This document shows positions 62,771-64,000 of a DNA stretch of 64,000 nt, piece after piece. The notes beneath the pieces were generated by a model that did not search any database, was not told the origin of the DNA, and was given only the letters and a program-made list of their open reading frames with translations. A program made the translations under genes and the position numbers. Source of the stretch: Hyposmocoma kahamanoa. Taxonomy: Eukaryota > Arthropoda > Insecta > Lepidoptera > Cosmopterigidae. The stretch is from assembly GCF_003589595.1 (NCBI RefSeq), contig NW_020654080.1:5719889-5783888 (forward strand), written 5' to 3'. Position 1 is the stretch's first letter. Each line of letters begins with the position of its first letter.

Positions 62771-64000
62771 TTTACCATGAGCTTTTCTTTGAAGAAAAAT
62801 ATCTTGATGAAACCTACTCGTCAAAGGTTCACAACACTCGGAAAACATGTAAAGTCCCCAACCCTCATTGGGCCAACGCGGTGGCCTATGGCCTTAAAGA
62901 ACTAGTAGTGGGCCGTACAAATAGGTTGAAGTAATAAAGATCCTAAGTAACACACATTTACAAAAAAAAATGATATACAATCGTGCAACAGATTGGTCCA
63001 TGAAAGATCTTATGGGGGTTACTCTTCCAATATCTCTCAAAAATAATCTAATGGACAATGGACACGTGCATCTTTCCCATACTAATTTATGGCACGCAGA
63101 TCTGGTCACTTACAAAGATCAAAAGCACTCAAAAACAATACACAATGTGTCAAATAATTAAAACGCATACAAAACGCAAATTAGGTAACAAACTATACTT
63201 GTAATATTAACTCCACGCATTTTTATCGTTCATGTACCCATAATGGTATATAAAACAGCACATTATAGCGCATTGTAATTCACTACTCCTAATCAGATTA
63301 GGTCTTCAAATGAGCGAGTCGCGTCCTACTTTATCTTTCTAATTCGTGGTCGCATCTTGCTATATTGTGTTAGCTAGGGATGCCTCCCCGCGCTTCTCCC
63401 GTAACTCGTTCGACGCCCGTGCATCTAGCAAATTCATGAACAAAACAGGTTATGACTCGTTGTTTTGTTAATAAATTAGGAAATTACATTTCAAAGCACA
63501 ATAAAAACATCTACGTTAATATTTCCTTCTTGATCACAAGTTCACAACATCTGTTACTAGTGTCAAATATGGCGGATCTTGCGAGGGCGTTCCTATATCT
63601 TTGTTTTTTTTTTAGAGTCAATTGAATTACGTCTAATAAAATATGATAATGAAATTATATTTATAACAGTGATACGTTATTTTAATTGTATATCTTTATT
63701 TAACTTAATACTCATAAACATTTAAACATGCTAATTCACATAGCATTATTCGAAATAGTAACTGAGTAAGAATAATAGTTGTTTACTGTTGAAGTCAAAG
63801 AACTTTTATTTTACGAAAATAGATAATCTTGTTTAATATATTTGAAGTAATGTACTTTGAATATGTTATAAATATTTTATTAATTTGTTTTCACACTACA
63901 CACACTTATACCTGTATGTATATATTGCAAAGATTGTGTAAGGGTCGTATTCTAGAACTCTACTCAATGCTCAAGTCAGGATTGCACTGGAAACACAAGC
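62771..64000. other. No gene recognised
   Basis: AT-rich sequence to the window end; two overlapping opposite-strand frames near 62894-63161 have no motifs. Confidence 0.5.

Noticed and set aside
1..64000. CRISPR array, prophage, operon or defence island
   Set aside because: The repeats found are transposable elements and simple repeats without regular spacers; the gene style (splice sites, GPCR, LINEs, SINEs) is animal.

Overview
The window looks like intergenic and intronic sequence from a moth or butterfly (Lepidoptera). It is AT-rich, full of short-tailed non-LTR retrotransposon ends and tRNA-derived SINEs of lepidopteran type, and its one conventional gene is an insect neuropeptide receptor. 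This assignment is an inference from recognised families; no search was run. A 10-base N run at 12172-12181 marks an assembly gap.

The only host gene I can support is at 19679-21122 (+): an exon holding the complete coding sequence of a short neuropeptide F receptor (sNPFR), a rhodopsin-class GPCR of 461 residues. It has a splice acceptor just upstream, an 18-codon upstream ORF that stops one base before the start codon, and a good splice donor two bases after the stop.

Nearly everything else recognisable is transposable-element debris. Left part (1-19000): the RT end of a CR1/L2-like LINE at the window edge; a PIF/Harbinger-like MITE with a second copy at 17.7 kb; many copies of an unclassified A-tailed repeat (called family A here); tRNA-SINEs; and LINE C-terminal scraps. 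Middle (21000-34100): truncated LINEs; a nearly full-length but frameshifted LINE with a PHD-finger ORF1 (24.3-28.3 kb); a mariner remnant interrupted by a long-TIR element; and a LINE inserted into a family A copy. Right part (36700-64000): RTE-type fragments; a LINE inserted in another repeat; an 11-bp minisatellite; a 470-bp-offset duplication; an inactive RTE reverse transcriptase (49.2-51.5 kb, minus); and a 1.61-kb Tc1-like DD34E transposon with intact ends and three internal stops (60.2-61.9 kb).

The most informative structure is nesting. Family A copies are interrupted by a MITE, a tRNA-SINE and a LINE, which gives relative insertion ages and exact target-site duplications. I found no operon, defence island, CRISPR array or other new multi-gene system. 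The less ordinary items are family A itself and its local tandem amplification, the tRNA T-arm-like segment inside the terminal repeats of the element at 29446-30604, and the upstream ORF of the receptor.
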